The notes beneath the pieces are model-generated. The model was not told the origin of the DNA, made no database searches, and saw nothing but the letters and a program-made list of their open reading frames with translations. From Chloroflexota bacterium (GTDB taxonomy: Bacteria > Chloroflexota > Dehalococcoidia > Lucifugimonadales > UBA3495): a stretch of DNA of 43,036 nucleotides. Shown piece after piece: positions 8,125 to 16,577 of the stretch (the stretch's first letter is position 1; the number at the start of each line of letters is the position of its first letter). Both the position numbers and the translations under genes were made by a program. The stretch spans positions 1 to 43,036 of the forward strand of contig JAPPCX010000036.1 in the NCBI GenBank assembly GCA_028875655.1, read 5' to 3'.

Positions 8125-9114
8125 ATGAAAGTTGCCGTTCTTGACGATTACCAGAGCGTAGCCGCCGACATGGCCGATTGGGATAGCCTGCCCTCGGGCA
8201 TCGACGTCACTTTCTTCAGTGATCACCTGGCGGACGAGGACCAACTCGCGGAGCGTCTGACGGACTTTGATGTCGTGATGGGCATGCGGGAGCGCACGCC
8301 GTTTCCGCGTTCCCTGCTGGAGCGGCTGCCCGCGTTGCGCTGCCTCATCACCACCGGAGCGCGCAACGCCTCTTTCGACATTGACGCTGCCACCGACCTG
8401 GGCATTACCGTATGCGGCACTCCGGGAGCGGGCGAAGGCCCCACTGAACTCACCTGGGGCCTGATCCTCGGCATCCTGCGCAAAATCCCCGAGGAGGACC
8501 GGGCCACGCGAGAGCAGGGCAAGTGGGGATTGCACGTCGGCGCTAGTCTCCAGGGCAAGACGCTGGCGCTCCTGGGTTTGGGCCATATCGGTTCGCTGGT
8601 GGCTCGGGTCGGCAATGCCTTCGATATGCGAGTAATCGCCTGGAGCCAGAACCTCACCGCCCAGCGGGCGGCGGAATGCGGCGCAACCCTGGTGGACAAG
8701 GATACCCTATTCTCTGAGGGTGACGTGGTTTCCGTCCACGTGCGACTCAGCGAGCGCACTCGTGGGTTGGTGGGCGCTCACGAAATCGGACTAATGAAAC
8801 CGTCAGCCATCCTGGTTAACATCTCCCGTGGGCCAATCGTTGACGAATCGGCGCTGATCGACGCCCTGCAACGCAGAGCCATCGGTGGGGCCGCCCTGGA
8901 CACCTTCGACGTGGAACCGCTGCCGGCCGGCCACCCGTTCCTTACGCTGGACAACACCCTGATCACCCCGCACGTGGGTTACGTCACCGACGACGGGTAC
9001 CGCGCCTTCTACTCCGGCGTGGTGGAAAACATACGCGCCTTCGCATCTGGAGAGCCGGTCCGGGTAATCAACCCCGAAGTCCTGGAAGCCGGCAACCTGC
9101 GCGGCCCGGTCTAA
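8125..9114 (+). CDS. D-2-hydroxyacid dehydrogenase family protein
   Basis: A 329-residue NAD(P)-dependent D-isomer-specific 2-hydroxyacid dehydrogenase, interconverting a D-2-hydroxyacid and its 2-keto acid. The Rossmann nucleotide-binding motif is LLGLGHIGSLVA (GxGxxG). The catalytic triad is visible as Arg in NISRGPIVDE, Glu in DTFDVEPLP and His in LITPHVGYV. The N-terminus (KVAVLDDYQ) starts the first flavodoxin-like strand. I place the start at ATG 8125, nine bases after AGGTGA; an upstream in-frame GTG at 8113 overlaps that ribosome-binding site. The gene is bracketed by two copies of a palindromic repeat. It is close to phosphoglycerate/glyoxylate dehydrogenases, but the substrate is undetermined. 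Confidence 0.9.
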   Translation: MKVAVLDDYQSVAADMADWDSLPSGIDVTFFSDHLADEDQLAERLTDFDVVMGMRERTPFPRSLLERLPALRCLITTGARNASFDIDAATDLGITVCGTPGAGEGPTELTWGLILGILRKIPEEDRATREQGKWGLHVGASLQGKTLALLGLGHIGSLVARVGNAFDMRVIAWSQNLTAQRAAECGATLVDKDTLFSEGDVVSVHVRLSERTRGLVGAHEIGLMKPSAILVNISRGPIVDESALIDALQRRAIGGAALDTFDVEPLPAGHPFLTLDNTLITPHVGYVTDDGYRAFYSGVVENIRAFASGEPVRVINPEVLEAGNLRGPV

Positions 9115-9119
9115 ATTTT

Positions 9120-9147
9120 CGTCATTCCCGCGAAGGCGGGAATCCAG
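9120..9147. repeat. Palindromic repeat, copy 2
   Basis: A second copy of the 28-base element at 8073-8100, differing at one loop position (GAAG instead of GAAA). It begins six bases after the dehydrogenase stop codon, so the stem ATTCCCGC/GCGGGAAT may also stabilise or terminate that transcript. Confidence 0.85.
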
Positions 9148-9193
9148 TAGCAGGAATCACAGGTGAAAGTTGCAACAACGGGAGAACTTTGCG

Positions 9194-10165
9194 ATGAAAG
9201 CCTTACGAATTGAGGAATACGGCAGCGTCGATGTCCTGCAATGGAAAGATGTAGCCGAGCCAACTCCCAGCCCACACCAGGTGTTGATCGAGGTGGATTC
9301 GGCCGGCGTGAACTACGCAGACATAATGCGGCGACAGGGCAACTACCCCGGCCCTGACCTGCCGGCCACCCTGGGCCTGGAAGCGGCCGGCACCATCACG
9401 GCGCTCGGTTCCGACGTTACCGACGGCCGTCTTGCCGTGGGGCAAAAAGTGATGGCCATGGGGCCGCAGGGGCAGGCGGAGTACGTGGCGGTCAACCACA
9501 ATTTCGTCTTTCCTTATCCCGACGACATCGACCCGGTCCAGGCCGGTGGAATGCCCATCACTTTCCTCACCTCGTACCATCTGCTGAAGTCGCGTGGCGC
9601 GATGCAGCCCGGCGACACCGTGCTGATCCAGGCCGGCGCCTCCGGCGTTGGAACGGTGGCGATACAGCTGGCCAAGGAATGGGGCGCGCGGGTCGTGGCC
9701 ACGGCCTCAACCGAGGACAAGCTTGAACTGTGCCGCTCTCTCGGAGCGGACATAACCATCAACTACACCGAAGTGGACTTCGAGGACGAGGTTAAGTCGC
9801 TTACCGACGGTCGGGGCGTCGCGCTGGTGCTGGAGTGCGTCGGCGGGCCGGTGCTGGAAAAGTCGGTGCGATGTGTGGCATCCTACGGGCGTTTAGTCAG
9901 CTACGGCAACGCCAGCGGGCAGCCGGCCAACCTGTCTGCCGCCGACATCACCACGCTGAACCGCACAGTCGTCGGTTTCAGCATGGGCCGGTCCCCCATC
10001 GGTTCACTGGACCACCAGGGCGCAATGAACGACCTGATCCCGATGATCACCGGCGGGAAGCTGAAACTCATCGTTGACCGCGTCATGCCCATGTCGCAGG
10101 CCGGCGGCGCTCACCAGCACCTAGCCTCCCGCGGCACCCGCGGCAAGGTCATCCTGACGCCATGA
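9194..10165 (+). CDS. NADPH:quinone oxidoreductase (zeta-crystallin-like MDR)
   Basis: A 323-residue medium-chain dehydrogenase/reductase without the zinc-binding cysteines, as in the quinone oxidoreductase branch. The N-terminal GroES-like domain has SAGVNYADIMRRQG and LGLEAAGTI. The Rossmann domain carries VLIQAGASGVGTVAIQLAK (AxxGVG NADP motif), then ATASTEDKLELCRSLGAD. The C-terminus ends in the family pattern ASRGTRGKVILTP. ATG 9194 has CGGGAG nine bases upstream; an in-frame TTG at 9170 is less likely. The gene overlaps the following methyltransferase by four bases (ATGA), so the two are translationally coupled. It likely reduces a quinone or an enone-type substrate. Confidence 0.9.
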   Translation: MKALRIEEYGSVDVLQWKDVAEPTPSPHQVLIEVDSAGVNYADIMRRQGNYPGPDLPATLGLEAAGTITALGSDVTDGRLAVGQKVMAMGPQGQAEYVAVNHNFVFPYPDDIDPVQAGGMPITFLTSYHLLKSRGAMQPGDTVLIQAGASGVGTVAIQLAKEWGARVVATASTEDKLELCRSLGADITINYTEVDFEDEVKSLTDGRGVALVLECVGGPVLEKSVRCVASYGRLVSYGNASGQPANLSAADITTLNRTVVGFSMGRSPIGSLDHQGAMNDLIPMITGGKLKLIVDRVMPMSQAGGAHQHLASRGTRGKVILTP

Positions 10166-11013
10166 CTACTGCCGCATCCAATTATGCCGGCGTGTACGAT
10201 GCTGCGCTGGCGGCGGACCGGTTCTCGGACCACCAGATGCCCGGGGACCACTGGGCGGACATGGCCGAGATGTTCCGGCTGGATCCCAGGCGGCCCAAAG
10301 ACGCCAACCTGTCGGTGTTGGCCTCCTATCTGGAGCCTTCGGACGTCCTGCTGGACGTCGGTGGTGGCGCGGGCCGCGTTTCCCTGGCGCTCGCCGACTG
10401 CGTGCAGGAAGTCGTGCTGATCGAACCCTCGGAGAGCATGCGGGAGCAGTTCGTCATTGCGCGGGAGCAGGCCGGCATCACCAATGCTCGCATCGCTGCC
10501 GACTGGTGGATGGATTCCGACGAAACCGGCGACGTGATACACCTCTCAGACGTCACCTATTTTGTGAGAGACATAGCCCCGTTCATCGCCAAACTCCATA
10601 ACTCGGCGGGCCGGCGCGTCATGATCGAGTTGTGGCGACCGACGCCCGGCGACATGGGTTCCGTGCTGGAGAGCGTAGTCCTTGGCGAAACGCCGCCCCG
10701 CTGGCCCGGGCTGCCGGAACTCGCTGCCGCGCTGTGGGAGATGGGACTGCTGCCTGAGATTCGCCCCTTGCCCGATGAACCCTGGTGGCTGACTGACGCT
10801 GAACGCGGGCTTTCGGATGCGGATGCAGTCGCACTGGCGATGCGATGGCTGGATGCCGAGGATGAAGAAACACGCGCCGCCGTGTCCAATAAGCTGGACC
10901 AGGTTTTTGACCGCACGCCCAATGGGTTAACGCCGCGCTGGTTGAGCAGCCCGAGGGCGGTTCTGCTCACTTGGGAGACCGATGGGATACCATTGGGTAA
11001 ATCGGGAGGGTGA
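10162..11013 (+). CDS. SAM-dependent methyltransferase (class I)
   Basis: A 283-residue class I methyltransferase. The SAM-binding motif is LLDVGGGAGRVSLAL near residues 57-71, followed by the acidic end of strand 2 in VVLIEPSESM. The rest (VIHLSDVTYFVRDIAPFIAKL, then RRVMIELWRP) fits the family's strands 4-5. Its ATG overlaps the stop of the quinone oxidoreductase, and the next gene starts two bases after its own stop, so it sits in the middle of a compact three-gene unit with two redox enzymes. The substrate is unknown; a small molecule handled by the flanking oxidoreductases is a reasonable guess. No membrane segments. Confidence 0.85.
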   Translation: MTTAASNYAGVYDAALAADRFSDHQMPGDHWADMAEMFRLDPRRPKDANLSVLASYLEPSDVLLDVGGGAGRVSLALADCVQEVVLIEPSESMREQFVIAREQAGITNARIAADWWMDSDETGDVIHLSDVTYFVRDIAPFIAKLHNSAGRRVMIELWRPTPGDMGSVLESVVLGETPPRWPGLPELAAALWEMGLLPEIRPLPDEPWWLTDAERGLSDADAVALAMRWLDAEDEETRAAVSNKLDQVFDRTPNGLTPRWLSSPRAVLLTWETDGIPLGKSGG

Positions 11014-11014
11014 T

Positions 11015-12007
11015 ATGGAGCGCATCGGGGTAGCGTTCACGGGCGGAGGCATGTCGCCCCCGGATGTGGTGCGCTGCGTACAACTCGCCGAGGATCTGGG
11101 CTACGAATCCGCGTGGGTGGCGGAGGGCCACGGCGGCGACCAGTTTTCCATCCTCACCGCCTGCGGGTTGGCGACGTCCCGAATCAAGCTGGGCACCAGC
11201 ATCAGCAGCGTATTTGTCCGCAGCGCGCCGACCATCGCCATGGCGGCGGCCTGCGTCGATCATTACTCGCAAGGCCGGTTCATCCTCGGCCTGGGCAGCA
11301 GCCACAAGGTCCAGGTGGAACCGGAGCACGGCCTGGAGTTCTCGGCGCCGATTCCGCGAGTCCGCGACACCGTTGACGTGGTGCGCCGGCTGCTGAGGGA
11401 CGGAAATCTGGTGGACTATCATGGCGAGGTCACCAACATCCAGTCCTTCGACCTGCATTTCCCGGTATTTCGGCCGGATCTGCCCATCTACCTGGCGGCG
11501 GTATTTCCCAGGATGCTGGAAATCGCCGGCGAGATCAGCCAGGGGATCCTGCTTACCTGGTGCACGCCCGAACATGCCCGAACCGCCGCCCGGCACGTCG
11601 CGGCCGGCGCCGGCCGGGCAGGTGTCGATCCGGCATCCGTAGAACTGGCGACGCTGCTGTCGGTGGCCGCAAACGGCGCCGGAGATGGCGGGATGCGTCG
11701 CGTCGCCGCAACCTACGCCGGCCGATTCCCGCGCTATCGGCGGTTGATGGCCGAGGCCGGCTTTGCCGACGAGGTGGAGCTGGTGCGGCGCGCGTGGCGA
11801 GCGGGTAACGTCGCAGACGCTGAACGGCTGGTGCCCCAGGGTCTGATTGACCGTATGTCGCTGCCCGGCGATCCGGTTGCCCGGAAAGAAAGAATGGCTG
11901 AATACCGGGGCGCCGGCATCACGCTGCCGATTATCGCCCCCAGGGTGTCGGGCGAAAATGCCGCCGCGTCAGCGCAGGCAATCATCCGCGCCAATGCGCC
12001 GGCGTAG
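11015..12007 (+). CDS. LLM-class flavin/F420-dependent oxidoreductase
   Basis: A 330-residue luciferase-like TIM-barrel oxidoreductase. The N-terminus has VAFTGGGMSPPDVVRC and LAEDLGYESAWVAEGH; then IKLGTSISSVFVRSAP, and HYSQGRFILGLGSSHKVQ, the flavin-binding strand region. The C-terminal half is alanine-rich helix. The overall pattern is nearer to the F420-dependent (methylene-H4MPT-reductase-like) branch than to the first LLM gene, but the cofactor is not decided by sequence. ATG 11015 is chosen over in-frame ATG 10982 because GGGAGGG at 11004-11010 precedes it and the upstream alternative overlaps the methyltransferase. It ends the quinone oxidoreductase-methyltransferase-LLM unit. Confidence 0.88.
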   Translation: MERIGVAFTGGGMSPPDVVRCVQLAEDLGYESAWVAEGHGGDQFSILTACGLATSRIKLGTSISSVFVRSAPTIAMAAACVDHYSQGRFILGLGSSHKVQVEPEHGLEFSAPIPRVRDTVDVVRRLLRDGNLVDYHGEVTNIQSFDLHFPVFRPDLPIYLAAVFPRMLEIAGEISQGILLTWCTPEHARTAARHVAAGAGRAGVDPASVELATLLSVAANGAGDGGMRRVAATYAGRFPRYRRLMAEAGFADEVELVRRAWRAGNVADAERLVPQGLIDRMSLPGDPVARKERMAEYRGAGITLPIIAPRVSGENAAASAQAIIRANAPA

Positions 12008-12021
12008 CGCCCCCTACCCGC

Positions 12022-12060
12022 TCATCCTGAGCTTGTCGTCATCCTGAGCTTGTCGAAGGA
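12022..12060. repeat. Tandem copies of TCATCCTGAGCTTGTCG repeat
   Basis: Two adjacent copies of a 17-base unit (12022-12038 and 12039-12055); the second extends into AAGGA. The motif CTGAGCTTGTCGAAGGA is a common dispersed intergenic repeat in bacterial genomes. A diverged single copy is at 36388-36409. It lies between the convergent LLM and cupin genes. Confidence 0.75.
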
Positions 12061-12090
12061 CGCCCTAAAACATGCTCATTCAGTCTTCCT

Positions 12091-12459
12091 TTACTCTTCC
12101 GCGGCCGGCAGCCACGGCGACCAGAGGGTGATGGGGATGGTTACCGACACCCGGGGTTGATCGCCGACTACTGCGGTGGTGTGGCCCTGCCCGGTCAGGT
12201 CGTCCGCCATCAGCACGTCGCCGGCCCCGAATCGGCGCTTGGTGCCGTCGCCGATGCCGATCTCCATTTCTCCCGAAAGAGTGATGACGTATTGCCGGCG
12301 CGGCGCGGTGTGCCAGTCGGAGAAGTAGCCGGGTTCAAAGCGTCGGAAGTTCACTCCCGGCGTGACCTGCATACCGCTGTGTATGGCACGGTTGGCGGGA
12401 AGGTCCAGATCTTCAAAGTGGGTCTGGCCGTCATCTCCGGTGTATATGCGCACGAACAT
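12091..12459 (-). CDS. Cupin-domain protein
   Basis: A 122-residue single-domain cupin. The conserved barrel motifs are visible: FSDWHTAPRRQYVITLSGEMEIGIGDG corresponds to cupin motif 1 (quoted in part: WHTAPRRQYVITLSGEME), and RRFGAGDVLMADDLTGQGHTT to motif 2, with His residues suited to metal binding. I start it at ATG 12459, which has AGGAGG about 12 bases upstream on the minus strand; the frame is open further but without a ribosome-binding site. It converges on the LLM gene and lies upstream of tRNA-Thr on the opposite strand. Small cupins of this sort are often metal-dependent dioxygenases, isomerases or sensors; no function can be fixed here. Confidence 0.82.
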   Translation of the reverse strand: MFVRIYTGDDGQTHFEDLDLPANRAIHSGMQVTPGVNFRRFEPGYFSDWHTAPRRQYVITLSGEMEIGIGDGTKRRFGAGDVLMADDLTGQGHTTAVVGDQPRVSVTIPITLWSPWLPAAEE

Positions 12460-12577
12460 GGTTTGAGTGCCTCCTGTTATCCGGTTTGCTGTTGGGCACG
12501 GCCCGCATACGCCGGCCGGCGTAAGGTGCGTAGATCGCCGGCGGTATTTTAGCGCATTGCGTATCGATGCGGGGAAG

Positions 12578-12607
12578 TTGAGAAACCGAAAGCAGCCGTC
12601 GTACAAT
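12578..12607 (+). promoter_or_regulatory. Predicted promoter of tRNA-Thr
   Basis: TTGAGA (12578-12583), an 18-base spacer and TACAAT (12602-12607). The tRNA begins ten bases after the -10 box, as expected for a short-leader tRNA transcript. Confidence 0.6.
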
Positions 12608-12616
12608 GTCACCGGC

Positions 12617-12692
12617 GCCGATGTAGCTCAGCCGGAAGAGCAGCGGTTTCGTAAACCGCAGGTCAAGGGTTCGAGTCCCTTCATCGGCTCCA
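12617..12692 (+). tRNA. tRNA-Thr (anticodon CGT)
   Basis: Full cloverleaf. The acceptor arms are GCCGATG and CATCGGC, and the D-arm is GCTC...GAGC. The anticodon stem GCGGT/ACCGC encloses the loop TTCGTAA, giving anticodon CGT (reads ACG, Thr). The T-arm is AAGGG-TTCGAGT-CCCTT. The discriminator is T and the CCA end is encoded (12690-12692). Confidence 0.95.
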
Positions 12693-13213
12693 TTCTCTTG
12701 GGGCGGGGCGGTTTCCTACTCAATTGACGTCGAATCGCGGGCAAAATCTTCTCCCCAGGCCGTTTTTGCTGGACAAATTGTCAATGCTGGACCGCAGTTG
12801 ACCTCTTTAACCCGCTAAAGCTGGCTCACTTCCAACCCGTCATTGACAGGCGCAGCGCGGCTGCTCGGTGAACCACCTGCTTGGGGTCTGCGCCGTAGGC
12901 GGCGAAGTTATGTCGCCGCCTACCGCGGGGCAATGACCGGAGGCAGGATCGAGGAACCTCGGGCGCCGCAGGGACCGTTATCCCGGCCATTCCACAGCGC
13001 CGTCATCTCATTGATACGCCGCCTCCGCCCGGCCGGATTGAGCGCCGGGGACTACCGCCCTGGGCCTGGGCTGGGGATGATCGGGCCGGTCCATGGATCC
13101 GGCCCGGCGCTGCGTCCACGCTCCGGCCAAATGTCCCTGTGGCCGAAATCGCAGAGCCGGGGACCGGCGGACACATTCCCGGTTCCGGCGCGCCGGTGTG
13201 TTGGCGAATTCCC
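12693..13213. other. Intergenic region without a supported gene
   Basis: About 520 bases between tRNA-Thr and the 3' end of the kinase. Open frames here are low-complexity Arg/Pro/Gly-rich and lack family features. It holds a perfect 11-base-pair hairpin (12895-12923), a 7-base-pair one (GGGCCGG/CCGGCCC, 13083-13105), and a short direct repeat of GCTGGAC near 12770 and 12786. Confidence 0.6.
12895..12923. repeat. Perfect 11-bp inverted repeat (hairpin)
   Basis: Arms GTAGGCGGCGA (12895-12905) and TCGCCGCCTAC (12913-12923) around the loop AGTTATG. There is no T-run after it, so it is not a classical terminator; it could be a mobile-element end or an RNA-stabilising structure. Confidence 0.6.
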
Positions 13214-14812
13214 TCACTCCGGCTTCGCCTCACGGCCTCTGGGCATGAGGTAGCCGACGCGGAGCTCGGTGAAGATGTAGGTGGGATGGTCGGCGTTGTC
13301 GCCCAGCTTGCGGCGCAGCTGGGCCACGATGGTGCGCATGGGACGCAGGTCCCCCTTGCTACGCTTCCCCCAGACCCGCTCCAGCAAATGATCGTAGGTA
13401 ACCACCCGACCGGCGTTGGCCGCAAGCTCGGCCAACAGCCGGTACTCCATCGCCAACAGCGACAGCGGTTGGCCCGCCAGCGTTACCCGGCGCGCCGCGA
13501 AATCAACCGTGAGTTCGCCCAGCGCGTAGGGTTCCGTGGGCTGGGGCGTCTCCCGCCGGCGCAGGGCCGCCCGGATCCGGGCCGCCAGTTCCGTCTGGGA
13601 GAAGGGCTTGACCACGTAATCGACGGCTCCCATGTCCATGGCCCGGGCGATGAGGTCCTCCCGCCCATAGGCGGAGATGAAGATCACCGGCACGTCCGCC
13701 ACCGCCCGGATGGCCTGCATCAGCTCGACGCCGTCGGCGCCGGGCAGCATGAAGTCCAGCAGCGCCAGCTGCGGGTTTTCCTCCGGCATGAGGCGGATAG
13801 CCTCCTCCGGGTCTCCGGTAACCACCGGCGCGTAGCCGGACATGGCCAGGGCATCTCGAATGTAGCGCAGCGCCTGGGGGTCGTCGTCCACCGCCAGGAC
13901 GGGCACCCGCTCTTCGCCATCGCCGTGCCCGTCGAGAGCGCGGCGCCCCGACGCTGGAGCGCGCTGGGTCGCTGCGCTCGCGGAGGGTTCGCCCACCGTG
14001 GGCAGGGTGAAGGTGAAACGCGCCCCTCTACCCAGGCCCTCGCTTTCCGCCCAGATGCGGCCCCCGTGGGCCTCCACGATCCCCTTGCAGATGGCCAGCC
14101 CCAACCCGGTGTCTCCGCCCGGATCCTCGGCCTGGGCCTGGGAGAACTTGCGAAACAGCAGCGGCAGGCTTTCCGCCGGGATGCCCCGGCCCTCGTCGCT
14201 CACCGATATGGCAACGTGAACGTCCTCCGACACCGCCGACACCCGGATGACCGACGCCTCCTCGGACTGTCGGGCTGCGTTGGACAGCAGGTTGACCAGC
14301 ACCTGCACCAGGCGCCGGCGGTCTGCCAAAACCAACGGCAGATCCGGCGCGATGTCGATGGCCAGGTTGTTGCGGCCTCCCGCGCTGATGAAGGCGCTGC
14401 GGGCCCGGTCCACCAGCGCGGTCACCTCCGCCGGTTCGGGACTCACCGGCAGCGTGCCCGTCTCGATGCGGGCCACGTCCAGCAGGTCGCCCACCAGGCG
14501 GTTCATGTGGTCGGCCTGTTCATCCATAATGCGGAAGATCTGGCGCACCACCGCCGGGTCGAGTTCCGTGGCCGAACCCAGCACGGTGGCGGCGGAGCCC
14601 TTGATGGTCATCAGGGGCGCTCGCAGCTCGTGGCTGACCATGCCCAGGAACTCGGCCCGCAGCCGCTCCAGCTCCTCCACCGCCGCCAGGTCCTGCAGGG
14701 TCACCACCATGGACTCCACCACTCCCGCATCAGAAACGATGGGCGTGGCGTTGAGCAGGACCGTAACGCTCCGGCCATCGGGAACGCTGATGACGATCGT
14801 TGCGGTGTTCAT
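13214..14812 (-). CDS. One-chain two-component system: (PAS)-HisKA-HATPase-REC-winged helix, 5' end missing
   Basis: 532 residues combining a sensor kinase and an OmpR-type regulator. From the N-terminus: the C-terminal part of a PAS domain (VPDGRSVTVLLNATPI), HisKA with phospho-acceptor His in FLGMVSHELRAPL, and HATPase_c with N-box LVNLLSNAARQ, G1 DEGRGIP and G2 GDTGLGLAI. A receiver domain follows (acidic VDDD, phospho-acceptor Asp in LLDFMLPGADG, VISAYG-like FISAYG, and VKPF). Last is a winged-helix Trans_Reg_C domain (LLAMEYRLLAELAANAGRVV, VAQLRRKLGD). The open frame begins inside the PAS fold exactly where a truncated RND gene begins on the other strand, with no intergenic space. The real N-terminus (rest of PAS and any sensor or membrane part) is therefore missing. 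ATG 14812 is only the first available start and need not be used. Confidence 0.85.
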   Translation of the reverse strand: MNTATIVISVPDGRSVTVLLNATPIVSDAGVVESMVVTLQDLAAVEELERLRAEFLGMVSHELRAPLMTIKGSAATVLGSATELDPAVVRQIFRIMDEQADHMNRLVGDLLDVARIETGTLPVSPEPAEVTALVDRARSAFISAGGRNNLAIDIAPDLPLVLADRRRLVQVLVNLLSNAARQSEEASVIRVSAVSEDVHVAISVSDEGRGIPAESLPLLFRKFSQAQAEDPGGDTGLGLAICKGIVEAHGGRIWAESEGLGRGARFTFTLPTVGEPSASAATQRAPASGRRALDGHGDGEERVPVLAVDDDPQALRYIRDALAMSGYAPVVTGDPEEAIRLMPEENPQLALLDFMLPGADGVELMQAIRAVADVPVIFISAYGREDLIARAMDMGAVDYVVKPFSQTELAARIRAALRRRETPQPTEPYALGELTVDFAARRVTLAGQPLSLLAMEYRLLAELAANAGRVVTYDHLLERVWGKRSKGDLRPMRTIVAQLRRKLGDNADHPTYIFTELRVGYLMPRGREAKPE

Positions 14813-16568
14813 CCCGTTGGGTTTCCTGCCCGGCGTGGTGGGCCAGTTCTTCCTGCCCTTCGCTCAGACCGTTTGCGTGTCGCTGGTGGCGTCCACTCTG
14901 GTGGCGCTGACCGCAGTGCCAGCTTTGGCGTCCTGGTTCCTGCGCCAGGGCGACATTTCGACCGATACGGCCCCACGGCAGCAGGACACGCTGCTTCAGA
15001 AGCTATACACGCCAGTGTTGCGGACCGCTTTGCGTTTCCGCCTGTTAACCGCCGCCGCGAGCGTGGCGGTGGTGCTGGCCAGCCTGGCGTTGATTCGCGT
15101 GCTGCCCATCGAACTCTTTTCGCAGGGACCTACGGAAGGCATCCGCATCAATCTCAGCCTGGTCAGCAACCCGTCCGCCGGGAAGTTGTTCCACGAGGTA
15201 CGCGAGGTCGAGCGCTTGCTGGACGGTTTCGTGGTGGAGGGCGTGGTGGAGAGCTACCAGGTGACGCTGGGCGCCAGCAGCCCCGGCCTCGGGAGCGACA
15301 CGTCGTTCGACCGGGCCTGGTTCACCGTGGCGCTATCGGAGGATCCGCCCGCCGACCTGGACGAGCGCATCCGCGAGGCGCTGCCCGACAGCGAGGACTT
15401 GACGGTGCGTGTGTTCGCCGATTCCGGTGGACCGGGCCAAAGCAGCAGCTTTCGGCTCACCGTTACCGGGGCCAATTACGAGGAGGTGCGGGCCGCCACG
15501 TACATGCTCCAGGCCGCCGTCGAGAACGACCCCGGGGTGCGCAACGTGACAACCAACATAACGGACGGATCTGAAGAGTTCACCATCACCATAGATCCCA
15601 ACGAGGCAGGACGGTTCGGGCTGACGACAACCAACGTTGCTAACCAGATGCGCGTCTGGCTGCAGGGCAGCGAGGTGACGGAGTTCGATCTGGGCGGGGA
15701 AACGCTCGACGTTGTTGTTCGGGGCGCGCCTGAGGCGGTGGACGACGCCGACGACATACCCCTGCTGCCGATCTCAGTGGGCGGCGGAGTGATCCCCCTG
15801 GGGGCTATTTCGGATTCCGGCTACACCGTCGGGCCCAGCGCGGTCACCCATTACGATGGGCATCGTTCGGCCACCGTTTCCGGTAGCCTGGTCGGCCGCG
15901 ATGCCGGCGCCACTGGAGAGCGCATCGACGCCATCGTCGCGTCCACGCCGTTGCCGCCGGGGATCAGCGTACGCTCGGGCGGGACGTTCAGCTACATCCA
16001 GGAGGAGTTCAAAAACATTTACGTGGCGATGGCCATCGGCGTTTCCCTGGTGTACCTGGTGATGGTGGCGACCCTGGGTTCGCTGAAAATCCCGTTCATC
16101 ATCGTGTTGAGCATGCCGCTGGCGGTGGTGGGCGCGCTAATCGCGCTGGTTATCACCGACCGCTCGCTGAGCCTGCCGGCGTTGATGGGATTCCTGCTGC
16201 TGGTGGGCATCGTGGTAACCAACGCCATCGTGCTGCTGAGCTTTGTGCAGCAGTTGCGCCAGCGCGGCGAGTCCCCGTATGAAGCGGTCATGCAGGCGGG
16301 GCGAACGCGCCTGCGTCCCATCCTGATGACCGCCTTCACCACCATCCTGGCGCTGATCCCGCTATCGCTGAGCGACTCCGCCGGCCTGGTGGGAGCAGAG
16401 CTGGCCACGGTGGTCATCGGCGGCCTGATCAGTTCCACGTTCCTGACCTTGGTAGCCGTGCCGGTGGTGTACCTGCTTTTTGAGGAATCCATCCCTAACC
16501 TGTGTGCCCAAATCGCGCGGATGATTGGATACCAATTTCGCCGGCGGCCGGCGGATGATCGCGAGTAG
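14784..16568 (+). pseudogene. RND efflux transporter permease, N-terminal ~440 residues missing
   Basis: Encodes roughly 594 residues matching the second part of an AcrB/HAE1-type RND permease, normally about 1030-1070 residues. Homology begins at TIVAVFIPLGFLPGVVGQFF (transmembrane helices 5-6 of the first half). It continues through the central TM7 region (LLTAAASVAVVLASLALI), the second periplasmic loop and the C-terminal bundle, with the hallmark VGIVVTNAIVLLSFV and RLRPILMTAFTTILALIPL. The frame is open further upstream to 14247, but that part is antisense to the kinase and unlike RND proteins. No ribosome-binding site or promoter is present at the breakpoint. It therefore looks like a 5'-truncated gene created by a rearrangement, or by a mis-join in the assembly. 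A 7-bp hairpin overlaps its stop codon. Confidence 0.85.
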
Positions 16569-16577
16569 TAACTCGCG
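16560..16577. terminator. Small hairpin at the RND stop codon
   Basis: CGCGAGT (16560-16566) and ACTCGCG (16571-16577) form a 7-bp stem with loop AGTA spanning the TAG stop. No T-run follows, so a terminator role is weakly supported. Confidence 0.3.

Noticed and set aside
12843-13253. Open frame of 136 codons after tRNA-Thr
   Set aside because: Arg/Pro/Gly-rich, no ribosome-binding site and interrupted by hairpins; not a convincing gene.
14247-14783. Upstream extension of the RND reading frame
   Set aside because: Open by chance; antisense to the kinase and without RND features, so not counted as part of the transporter.
13139-15574. Long plus-strand open frame (811 codons) over the kinase
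   Set aside because: Its upstream part is antisense to a kinase with complete motifs, and its downstream part is out of frame with the RND homology; it is a GC-driven shadow frame.
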